From Rhodobacteraceae bacterium UBA1943 (lineage in GTDB: Bacteria; Pseudomonadota; Alphaproteobacteria; Rhodobacterales; Rhodobacteraceae): a stretch of DNA of 12,836 nt. Shown here piece after piece: positions 1-5,610 of the stretch. Every line of letters starts with the position of its first letter. The stretch's first letter is position 1. A model generated the notes under the pieces. The model saw only the letters and a program-made list of their open reading frames with translations. It was not told the DNA's origin and did not search any database. The stretch covers positions 1 through 12,836 of the forward strand of contig DDEX01000023.1 of NCBI GenBank assembly GCA_002336845.1, given 5' to 3'. The translations under genes were made by a program, and so were the position numbers.

Positions 1-1
1 G

Positions 2-25
2 GGACGGCGCTGGCTGCGCTGGTAG
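2..25 (+). CDS. C-terminal end of an NrsF-like (DUF1109) anti-sigma protein, partial
   Basis: Only the last seven codons and a TAG stop (23-25) lie in the window. They read G-R-R-W-L-R-W, almost the same as the end of the complete NrsF-family protein 1.2 kb downstream (G-R-R-L-L-R-W). NrsF proteins typically finish with a short cytoplasmic tail of this kind after the last membrane helix. I infer that a second NrsF-like gene ends here, probably in the same cluster and strand. Seven residues are thin evidence, and the frame could be coincidental. No shine-through into the next gene is expected, because a promoter-like sequence follows directly. Confidence 0.5.
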   Translation, partial: GRRWLRW

Positions 26-43
26 GATTTCGCGCATCCCTTT

Positions 44-69
44 GTAACGGCCCGGCCCTTTTTCGCGAA
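44..69 (+). promoter_or_regulatory. Candidate ECF sigma factor promoter of the yhs-nrsF unit
   Basis: GTAACG (44-49) and CGAA (66-69) are separated by exactly 16 bases. This agrees with the GTAACC-N16-CGAA motif I recall for SigF, the ECF sigma factor controlled by NrsF in Caulobacter. Transcription would start near 76, leaving a leader of about 28 bases to the ATG at 104. It sits directly ahead of a gene pair containing an NrsF homologue, which is the expected autoregulated arrangement. The match is by eye only. Confidence 0.5.
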
Positions 70-103
70 GAAGGGTGTGTGCAACAGCAAAGGAGTATTC
101 CGT

Positions 104-580
104 ATGCGCGATTTCGGGAAATGGATCACGCGGGGCATCGCGGTGCCGGGCCTGATCTGGCTGGCGGTTGGCGCGATGCCCGCCGTGGCGGGTGAGGTGT
201 TCACCACCGATGGCGTGGCGATCCATGGCTATGATCCGGTCAGCTACTTTACCGAGGGCCACCCTGTCGAGGGCAAGGCCAAGATCACGGCCAAATGGCA
301 TGGGGCGACGTTCCGCTTTGCCTCGGAAGAGCATCGTCGGGTGTTCGAGGCGGACCCGAACCACTATGCCCCGCAGTATGGCGGCTATTGCGCCTATGCC
401 GTGGCCAAGGGCCAGAAGGCATCTACCGAGCCGCAGGCCTTCACCATCGTCGATGACAAACTTTACCTGAACTACAACGACGATGTGCAGAAAACCTGGC
501 GCGGCGATGTGCCCGGCTATGTGAAAAAGGCCAATTCGAACTGGCCTGAGGTTATCGGCACGCCTGATCCGAAGGGGTGA
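104..580 (+). CDS. Exported YHS-domain protein
   Basis: A 158-residue protein. A signal peptide with basic start (MRDFGKWITR) and hydrophobic core at residues 11-29 probably ends at A-V-A before G30, so the product is likely periplasmic. The rest is a YHS-type domain (G42-Y-D-P-V-S-Y-F to about 145). Residues 92-99 read YGGYCAYA; related proteins called YHS (seleno)proteins can carry selenocysteine at this site, but here C96 is an ordinary TGC cysteine. The domain is thought to bind metal, but no specific role is established. I chose ATG 104 because AAAGGAG lies at 89-95 with 8 bases spacing; a GTG at 77 would fall at the predicted transcription start. The next gene overlaps or nearly touches its stop, so the two are probably co-transcribed and translationally linked. 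Confidence 0.85.
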   Translation: MRDFGKWITRGIAVPGLIWLAVGAMPAVAGEVFTTDGVAIHGYDPVSYFTEGHPVEGKAKITAKWHGATFRFASEEHRRVFEADPNHYAPQYGGYCAYAVAKGQKASTEPQAFTIVDDKLYLNYNDDVQKTWRGDVPGYVKKANSNWPEVIGTPDPKG

Positions 581-585
581 CGAGA

Positions 586-1221
586 GTGAACACCTCTGGT
601 CTGGTTCATCTGATGGCACAGGACGCAAGGCTGCGCGAGCGGCTGGCGGTTCGGCTGCGGGGCGCGCTGGGCCTGGGTGTTGCGGCGGCGGCGGTCAGTC
701 TTTTGCTGACCGTCGGCGTCCGGCCCGATGTGGGGCAGGCGCTGCAAGACTGGCGCTTTCTGGTGAAATTCATGATCACGACGGCGCTGGCTGTCAGCGC
801 CGGGCGACTGGTTTTTGCGCTTGGCGGGCCGCTGCCGGTGTCGTCATCCGGGTTGGCCGGTCTGGCTGCGGGCCCTGCCATATTAGCCACGGCCGTGGCG
901 GCCGAATTGGCCTCGCAACCGGCTGCGGCCTGGGCCGGTCTGGCGATTGGCAGGAATTCTCTGGTTTGCCTGACGGTGATTCCACTGTTGTCGGCCGTGC
1001 CGCTGGCGTTCCTGCTGGCGGTATTGCGCTCGGGTGCGCCGCGGCGGCCGGGGCTGGCCGGGGCGATGGCCGGGCTGGCCGCCGCCGGAATCGCGGCGAC
1101 CTTCTATGCCGCGAACTGCACGGACGACAGCCCGCTGTTCGTTCTGCTGTGGTATCCGGTGGCGACGGCGATGGTTGCGCTGGCAGGCGCGATCTGCGGC
1201 CGCCGCCTGCTGCGCTGGTAA
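586..1221 (+). CDS. nrsF: NrsF-family (DUF1109) membrane anti-sigma factor
   Basis: A 211-residue membrane protein with about six hydrophobic segments (residues 26-45, 60-79, 89-108, 114-146, 154-175, 184-204). The C-terminal half has the family pattern: proline/glycine-rich P152-R-R-P-G-L-A-G-A, then F-Y-A-A-N-C178, D-S-P-L-F, a W-Y pair, and a GRRLLRW tail. NrsF proteins hold an ECF sigma factor of the SigF group at the inner membrane and release it under heavy-metal or oxidative stress. C128 and C178 sit where conserved cysteines implicated in sensing occur in this family. Start GTG 586 uses GAAGGGG at 571-577; GTG 577 overlaps the yhs stop and is less well spaced. The partner sigma gene is not in the window and probably lies upstream. 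Confidence 0.8.
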   Translation: MNTSGLVHLMAQDARLRERLAVRLRGALGLGVAAAAVSLLLTVGVRPDVGQALQDWRFLVKFMITTALAVSAGRLVFALGGPLPVSSSGLAGLAAGPAILATAVAAELASQPAAAWAGLAIGRNSLVCLTVIPLLSAVPLAFLLAVLRSGAPRRPGLAGAMAGLAAAGIAATFYAANCTDDSPLFVLLWYPVATAMVALAGAICGRRLLRW

Positions 1222-1259
1222 AAGGGGCGGTTGCCGGCGCGAACCGGCTAGAACGCCCC
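1220..1259 (-). terminator. Intrinsic terminator of the thiamine-diphosphate enzyme gene
   Basis: Outer stem GGGGCG (1224-1229) pairs with CGCCCC (1254-1259); inner stem GCCGG (1233-1237) pairs with CCGGC (1244-1248). Read on the minus strand, the hairpin is followed by TTTT (1223-1220), as in a Rho-independent terminator. The upstream arm begins inside the last codons of the minus-strand gene, so its stop codon is buried in the stem-loop. It also separates that gene from the convergent nrsF. Confidence 0.65.
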
Positions 1260-2870
1260 CGTATAGGCATCTGCCGAAAAGCGGCAGGCGATCAGGGTAA
1301 AGCTGTCGCGCGGATCGGCCTGCCGCAGGGCAAGGGCCAGCGCCGCAGCATCCTCGACCAGCACGCCACGCCCGCCGAACCCTTGGGCAACCTGCACGAA
1401 ATCGGTTTGCCCCAAGGCAACCCCGCAAGCCGCAAGCCCGGCCGCTGCCTGCTTTTGGGCGATCAGGGCCAACGATTGATCCTGAAACACCACGACCGTG
1501 ACCGGCATCCCCAGGTCGCGCAGGCTGGCCAGCTCGCCGATACCCATTTCCAGCCCGCCATCGCCCATGACCGCGACAACCCTGCGCCCGGGCGCGGCAA
1601 CCGCGGCCCCGATGGCCAGCGGCAGCGCGGCGGCCATGGTGCAGAACCCGGCTGATTGCAGCAGGCGCAGCGGCCCCTCGGCCCGCCATTTCTGCGACAG
1701 CAGGATGCGATGCGCGCCGCTGTCCACCGTCAGCACGGCATCGGGCGGCAAATGGGTGTTCATCGTCTCGATGATGGCATGAGGCCCCCAGGGGACGGGC
1801 GTGGCAAAGATTGCCTGCAACCGGGCGCGGGTGGCCGATGGTTCTGCCTCTGGCCAGGCGGCATGGGGCCGCGTCAGCGGCAGCAAGGCGCGGGCAAGGG
1901 CGGCAAGATCGGCCTGAATGATCTGCCCCGAACGATACATCGCATGGTCGGCGGGGGCGGCGCTGATCTCGATCAGGCGGGAAGCATCGCCCAGACTGTC
2001 CATCCAGCCCGCCCGCATCTCGATCGGGTCATACCCCAGGGTCAGGATCAGGTCGGCCTGCGCGGCAAGCTTGAGCAGTTCGGCATCGGCGCGTGGTGAC
2101 AGGCCTGCGGCGCCAAGCGCGAAAGCCACGCCTTCATCGATCAGCCCTTTTGCCTTGTAGGTGGTGATCACCGGCAGTTGCAGGCGGTTCAGCAACGCGC
2201 GGATATCGGCGGCCTGCGGGTGGCGGGCAGCCTCGAACCCGGCCAGAACCAGCGGCCTGCGGGCTTGGGCAATTTGCCCGGCCAGATCGCGCAAGCCCGG
2301 ATCGTCGCCGGCAAGGGTGGGCCGGAATACCGGCGCCGGGGGGGGGGCGGTATCAAGCGCGGGCAAGGCGGCGATTTCGGGCGACAGGTCCAGATGCACA
2401 GGACCCATCGGCGCCGTCAGGGCCAGGCGGATGGCGCGGGCGACGGTGGCCGCTGCCCCTTGCGCCGCAATCTCGAAGCTGCCCTTGACCAGCGGGGCCA
2501 AAAGGGCCGCGTGATCAATGACCTGATGGGTATAGCGGCTGCGGGTGGCCCGATCTACCACGCCCGAAATCACGATCAGGGGCACATGCTCTTGCGCGGC
2601 ATCGGCGATGCCGTTGACCGCATTGGCCAGCCCCGGCCCCACGGTTGTGACCAGAAGGCCCGGCTGCCGGGCCAGCGTGGCGTGGCCCGCCGCCATGATT
2701 GCGGCGGCAGTCTCATGACGCGCCAGATGAAAGCCGATTCCGGCTTGCGTCAGCGCGTCCAGCAGCGTCACAACCTCGCCGCCGGGCATTCCGAAGGCGG
2801 CGGTGATGCCGTGGGCGGCAAGGCTGGCGGCGATGCTGTCGGCAACGCGCGGGGCGGGCGATGGGGTCAT
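1248..2870 (-). CDS. Acetolactate-synthase-like thiamine diphosphate enzyme
   Basis: A 540-residue member of the IlvB-like thiamine diphosphate enzymes (COG0028). The pyrimidine-binding domain contains R51-H-E53-T with the catalytic Glu53, and the A-F-G-M-P-G-G and T-T-V-G-P-G loops. A central domain follows from about residue 180. The C-terminal domain has the diphosphate motif G436-D-G-G. About 26 residues later, the usual Asn-Asn is replaced by Q463-D464 (F-Q-D-Q-S-L). Such enzymes decarboxylate a 2-oxo acid and may join the product to a second substrate; which substrate is used here cannot be told. No small regulatory subunit (IlvH) is next to it, which argues against the main biosynthetic acetolactate synthase. 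Start ATG 2870 (MTPSPAPR) fits the family; the ATG at 2915 would add 15 unlikely residues. The gene is divergent from the esterase gene. Confidence 0.85.
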   Translation of the reverse strand: MTPSPAPRVADSIAASLAAHGITAAFGMPGGEVVTLLDALTQAGIGFHLARHETAAAIMAAGHATLARQPGLLVTTVGPGLANAVNGIADAAQEHVPLIVISGVVDRATRSRYTHQVIDHAALLAPLVKGSFEIAAQGAAATVARAIRLALTAPMGPVHLDLSPEIAALPALDTAPPPAPVFRPTLAGDDPGLRDLAGQIAQARRPLVLAGFEAARHPQAADIRALLNRLQLPVITTYKAKGLIDEGVAFALGAAGLSPRADAELLKLAAQADLILTLGYDPIEMRAGWMDSLGDASRLIEISAAPADHAMYRSGQIIQADLAALARALLPLTRPHAAWPEAEPSATRARLQAIFATPVPWGPHAIIETMNTHLPPDAVLTVDSGAHRILLSQKWRAEGPLRLLQSAGFCTMAAALPLAIGAAVAAPGRRVVAVMGDGGLEMGIGELASLRDLGMPVTVVVFQDQSLALIAQKQAAAGLAACGVALGQTDFVQVAQGFGGRGVLVEDAAALALALRQADPRDSFTLIACRFSADAYTGAF

Positions 2871-2956
2871 GGCAGAACTCTCTGTGACGTGAATTGCGAA
2901 GTGTGGGGTGGCCATCCCATGGTGAGGCCCTTAACCGGACCGGCAGGAGACCAGGG

Positions 2957-3760
2957 ATGAAATTGCGTGCGATACTTCTGGCAATGGCGGCCATTTGGCC
3001 AGAGGTCGCAGCGGCTGGCACGGGCGATTGCGGCGGGGTGGCGGAGCCCTGCACGGTGGCGGGCGGTCAGTATCTGATCGAGATGCCGCCCGGCCCCGCG
3101 CGCGGGGTTCTGATCTATTTCCATGGCTACAAGGGCTCTGCCGAGCTTGCCCTGCGCCAGCAGCACGATCTGGTTCAGGTGGCGCTGGACCATGGGTTGG
3201 CCTTTGCCGCCATCGACGGGCTGGACGGCACCTGGTCGCATCCGAATGCCGTGGCGCAGGACCGCGACGAGCAGGCCTTCATGGCGGCGGTGTTCGACGA
3301 TCTGACCCGCCGCTATGGTTTCGGCCCGGACAAGACGGTGTTGAGCGGCTTTTCCCAAGGCGCCTCGATGGCCTGGTACACGGCGTGTGCCCAGGGCGCG
3401 CGCGTCGCTGGCATGGTCACCTTTTCGGGCGTATTCTGGAATCCGCTGCCCAAGCCCGCCGATTGCGTCACACCGCCGCCCATGGTGCATTTCCACGGTC
3501 GGGCCGACCGGACCTTTCCCCTGGCGGGCCGCGCGATTGGCACCCACCACCATCAGGGCGATACGTTCCGCAGCTTTGCCATCCTGCGCGAACGCGGCCA
3601 GTGCGAGGTGAACAGGATGGCGGAGGTCACGCTGGACGGGGTGCAATGCCAGGTGGCGCCGGGCTGTCTGCGCGGCGAAAGTGCTTTGTGCCTGCACGAT
3701 GGCGGCCACCGGGCCGATGCCGGCCAACTGGACGCGGCGCTGACCCGGCTGGGGTTCTAG
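2957..3760 (+). CDS. Exported alpha/beta-hydrolase esterase, LpqC/PHB-depolymerase-like
   Basis: A 267-residue protein with an N-terminal signal peptide (residues 1-20, ending A-A-A) and an alpha/beta-hydrolase domain of the LpqC / polyhydroxybutyrate depolymerase group (COG3509). Visible parts are the oxyanion strand Y-F-H-G-Y (about residues 54-58), the nucleophile elbow G131-F-S133-Q-G, the acid D184 in H-G-R-A-D, and the base H251 in D-G-G-H. The fold supports hydrolysis of an ester, such as short polyester or aromatic-acid esters, outside the cytoplasm; the exact substrate is unknown. Several cysteines (C25, C33 and four in the last 70 residues) could form disulfides after export. ATG 2957 has AGGAGA at 2945-2950. 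Longer in-frame starts would bury the signal peptide. No operon partner is evident on this strand. Confidence 0.8.
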   Translation: MKLRAILLAMAAIWPEVAAAGTGDCGGVAEPCTVAGGQYLIEMPPGPARGVLIYFHGYKGSAELALRQQHDLVQVALDHGLAFAAIDGLDGTWSHPNAVAQDRDEQAFMAAVFDDLTRRYGFGPDKTVLSGFSQGASMAWYTACAQGARVAGMVTFSGVFWNPLPKPADCVTPPPMVHFHGRADRTFPLAGRAIGTHHHQGDTFRSFAILRERGQCEVNRMAEVTLDGVQCQVAPGCLRGESALCLHDGGHRADAGQLDAALTRLGF

Positions 3761-3779
3761 CAGGGTCAGCACCAGAGGA

Positions 3780-4274
3780 TCAGGCCTTGCGCAGGGTGGT
3801 GGTGACAAAGGCCACCACCGTGCCGAAGATCAGGTGCCCGACCAGCGAGGCCCAGGTCAACGGGATGAAGCCCAGAAAGGCCGGCAGACCGGCAAACAGA
3901 TGGGCCATGACGTAAAGCGCAAAGATCCACAGGCCGACGCCAAAACCAAGCCCGGTCAGGAAAAGCGGCAGGTTCGGCAGGATCAGCCGTTGCAGCGGGC
4001 GGGCGATGAAAAGAAAGCCCAAGGGGTAAAAGACGACGCCGACGACACCGTGGATCACCTCGGCCAGAAAGCGGCTTTTAAGGCCGAAGACAGACTGAAC
4101 AAGGCCCGCCGGCTCCAGCGGGCCGCCGACCCACAGGGGGGTAATGGCGCGGGCCCAGACCTCCCAGGCCAGATCGGCGGCAACGCCTGCCAGAAGGACA
4201 GTGACGATCAGCTCTGGGGTGATGGCGGGGAAAAGGGGGCGGGTGGCGGGGGTAGTCATTTCGGACATGGACAT
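3780..4274 (-). CDS. Four-helix membrane protein of unknown function
   Basis: I do not recognise this family. The 164-residue product has about 15 polar residues followed by four predicted membrane helices: roughly 20-44, 70-93, 103-129 and 136-160. The protein has only three histidines, H75, H125 and H147, one in each of helices 2 to 4; helix 1 carries D34 and E38 instead. That layout could serve a buried metal, haem or proton site, but this is inference. Start ATG 4274 is set by CAGGAG at 4286-4281 with six bases spacing; an ATG 24 bases earlier lacks this spacing. It converges on the esterase gene with a 19-base gap. An ECF-like promoter candidate lies upstream at 4358-4333. Confidence 0.65.
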   Translation of the reverse strand: MSMSEMTTPATRPLFPAITPELIVTVLLAGVAADLAWEVWARAITPLWVGGPLEPAGLVQSVFGLKSRFLAEVIHGVVGVVFYPLGFLFIARPLQRLILPNLPLFLTGLGFGVGLWIFALYVMAHLFAGLPAFLGFIPLTWASLVGHLIFGTVVAFVTTTLRKA

Positions 4275-4332
4275 CGCGGTCTCCTGTTGCAGGGCCACCG
4301 GCAGCTATGGGCACGGAGGCGGTACACAGGGA

Positions 4333-4358
4333 TACGGTGGCATGGTGGCGGCTGTTAC
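4333..4358 (-). promoter_or_regulatory. Candidate ECF-type promoter of the four-helix membrane protein gene
   Basis: On the minus strand GTAACA (4358-4353) and CGTA (4336-4333) are 16 bases apart. This is the same -35 core and spacing as the candidate ahead of the yhs gene, with CGTA in place of CGAA. The start of transcription would be near 4326, about 50 bases before the ATG at 4274. If real, the same sigma factor, or a related one, could read both genes. It was found only after seeing the first site, so confidence is limited. Confidence 0.3.
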
Positions 4359-4402
4359 AGTGCCGGGCAAGGAATGTTGGGCGGCACGGCGATGTGACGG
4401 GG

Positions 4403-4417
4403 GAGGTTTCACACCTC
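4403..4417 (+). repeat. Small hairpin sharing 11 bases with the terminator repeat
   Basis: GAGGT (4403-4407) pairs with ACCTC (4413-4417). The 11 bases GGTTTCACACC (4405-4415) are identical to 12796-12806 in the hairpin after lysS, but the stem is shorter and the GGACCCC...AGGATATTTAT tail is missing. No gene ends just before it on either strand. It may be a degraded copy of that repeat left at the edge of the A+T-richer insert. Confidence 0.35.
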
Positions 4418-4537
4418 TAAATTTCGTCATTGCTTTGATTTTATTTGGATTTATGGTTTTGGGGGGTTGAGTTTGGGGGCTGCAAAAATGATACTAACAG
4501 CGCCGCTATGCTGCCTTTACATGCACGGTCCGGCTGA

Positions 4538-4616
4538 GGTGGAGTCGGGTTCGACATGCTCCTTATGGTTCCACCCCCTGACGGATGCTGCGCTGATACT
4601 GAGTCTTCACAGCATC
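4538..4616 (+). other. Two successive inverted repeats upstream of the Fic unit
   Basis: First structure: GGTGGA (4538-4543) pairs with TCCACC (4570-4575) and encloses a small hairpin, GTCG (4544-4547) with CGAC (4552-4555) and loop GGTT. An alternative pairing, GGAG (4541-4544) with CTCC (4559-4562), competes with it. Second structure: GATGCTG (4584-4590) pairs perfectly with CAGCATC (4610-4616) around a 19-base loop. They lie 130-210 bases before the small gene of the Fic unit. They could be a structured leader RNA, a protein-binding site or a recombination remnant; nothing in the sequence decides. Confidence 0.35.
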
Positions 4617-4748
4617 ACCCATGAAAAAATCTCCTGTTGCTAACATTGATGTGCGATTGTGAGTATTCGAATCCTTATCGAGGTAGCATATCTAGCAAGA
4701 GAAGATGGAGCCGAGACAATTGGTTGATACTGCCAAGGAGGGCACGCC

Positions 4749-4964
4749 ATGGTGGAAAGAAAATCTGCACTCAAGCGAGCGCCAGCACGTCCAGAGTTGG
4801 ATGCGCTCATCGAAAAAGCCAAGCATCATGTAGTTTCCGATGAGGAGCTGAAGGCGCAGCGCGCGAGCTTTGTCTATGGCAACGCGCCAGAAGGCTCGCG
4901 CATAACGCGAGAGTCTGCGGTGGCATCTGTTGACCGTCTTAGGGTTGTTCGGATCCCAGCCTAA
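4749..4964 (+). CDS. Small protein paired with Fic, probable antitoxin
   Basis: A 71-residue basic protein directly upstream of the Fic gene (stop TAA 4962-4964, Fic ATG 4977). AAGGAGGG at 4735-4742 sits six bases before ATG 4749. The middle (residues 16-60) is likely helical and carries A-Q-R-A-S40-F-V-Y-G-N45 and then R-I-T-R-E-S. Short proteins with S-F-x-Y-G-N and I-T-x-E are, from memory, often encoded just ahead of Fic or other toxin-like genes. In class I Fic systems (VbhA-VbhT) the small partner blocks the toxin through (S/T)xxxE(G/N). Here S40 and N45 fit that spacing, but the glutamate position is G44. Antitoxin function is therefore inferred mainly from gene order. It probably shares an mRNA with fic, whose ribosome-binding site overlaps this stop. 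Confidence 0.65.
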   Translation: MVERKSALKRAPARPELDALIEKAKHHVVSDEELKAQRASFVYGNAPEGSRITRESAVASVDRLRVVRIPA

Positions 4965-4976
4965 AAGAGGATACGT

Positions 4977-5606
4977 ATGTTCATCTTGGAAGAAGATGGC
5001 CGTGATCTTTATGATCGTATCCAAGAGCAGAATCTGAATCGGCAGTATGAGTTGCTGACTAACTGTATCGAAATCGGCCTCCTGAAGGGGGCCGGTTCGT
5101 TTGATAAGTACTTGTTATGGGCGCTTAATCATGTTGCCGTTGCAAACATTTCACAGTTCGGCGGTCGTTTTCGCCGAGAGCCGATATATGTAGGCGATCA
5201 CAAACCGCCACATTTCAAAGATGTTGATGACTGGATGGACCGGTTTATTTCTACGGTTCAGGAAATTTGGTACATTTGGACGCCAACGGAGCTGGCAGCC
5301 TATGGCCTTTGGCGAATGAACTGGATTCTCCCGTTCATTGAGGGAAATGGTCGCACTGCGCGAGCTGCCTGCTATTTTTTACTGTGCGTGAGGTCCGGCA
5401 CACTTCTGAATGGTCGTAAAATTGTGCCAGAGCGAATCAGGGAAAGCCGTGCCGACTACGAGCGCGCGTTGAAAGCCGCTGATCGTGCGTGGGATGATGG
5501 GCACTTGGACTTTTCTGAAATGGAAGACTATCTCGCAGGTCTGCTGCAATCCCAATTGGAGGATGATGGCCTTCCGTTTCAAGGCGGAAACTCTCTTAAA
5601 TCTTAA
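4977..5606 (+). CDS. Fic-domain protein with the catalytic histidine replaced
   Basis: A 209-residue single-domain Fic protein, nearly all Fic fold. Fic enzymes transfer AMP or another phosphate-containing group from a nucleotide to target proteins. The target-docking flap is visible around residues 67-80 (R-E-P-I-Y-V-G-D-H-K-P-P-H-F). The core motif normally reads HPFx(D/E)GNGRxxR; here it is L118-P-F-I-E-G-N-G-R-T-A-R129, with every nucleotide- and phosphate-binding residue kept but the catalytic His changed to Leu. The codon is CTC (5328-5330), one base from CAC. The reading frame is otherwise intact. AGAGG at 4966-4970 sets start 4977. Base composition is lower in G+C than the neighbours (about 40% over 5101-5160 against 68% over 3241-3300), which suggests transfer. 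Either the activity is lost or changed, or the base is wrong. Its stop lies 4 bases from the ettA stop. Confidence 0.85.
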   Translation: MFILEEDGRDLYDRIQEQNLNRQYELLTNCIEIGLLKGAGSFDKYLLWALNHVAVANISQFGGRFRREPIYVGDHKPPHFKDVDDWMDRFISTVQEIWYIWTPTELAAYGLWRMNWILPFIEGNGRTARAACYFLLCVRSGTLLNGRKIVPERIRESRADYERALKAADRAWDDGHLDFSEMEDYLAGLLQSQLEDDGLPFQGGNSLKS

Positions 5607-5610
5607 ACGC

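Larger units (their letters stand above)
4275..4748. other. 474-base gene-poor region and left edge of an A+T-richer insert
   Basis: 4275 to about 4400 is G+C-rich and reads as host upstream DNA of the membrane protein gene. From about 4418 (TAAATTTCG) composition drops: runs such as TTTGATTTTATTTGGATTT appear, and the change lasts through the Fic gene to 5606. No convincing gene is present. There is a 14-codon open stretch (4621-4662) and a 22-codon GTG-TGA frame (4659-4727) whose codons look plausible (start V-S-I-R-I-L-I-E-V-A), but I cannot support either as a gene. The region also holds a small hairpin at 4403-4417 and the two inverted-repeat structures at 4538-4616. The 8-base palindrome ATTCGAAT (4665-4672) could be an operator. 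I could not settle on a promoter. Confidence 0.5.

Noticed and set aside
389..391. Selenocysteine in the YHS protein
   Set aside because: The position used by selenoprotein relatives is a TGC cysteine codon here, not TGA.
4538..4575. GGTTCGA segment as a tRNA or tmRNA T-loop
   Set aside because: No acceptor, D or anticodon arms can be formed around it, and the stem flanking the loop is only four base pairs; no CCA end in the right place.
4659..4727. Short GTG-initiated gene of 22 codons ahead of the Fic unit
   Set aside because: Codons look plausible, but there is no ribosome-binding site, no family resemblance and too little length to support a gene.
4487..4731. GATACT occurring three times (near 4488, 4595 and 4726) as iterated operator sites
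   Set aside because: Six-base repeats at irregular distances of about 107 and 131 bases are easily due to chance.
4417..5606. CTCTAAATTTC at the left and CTCTTAAATCTT at the right as attachment-site direct repeats of the insert
   Set aside because: The match needs gaps and is in A+T-rich sequence; no integrase gene or tRNA end supports it.
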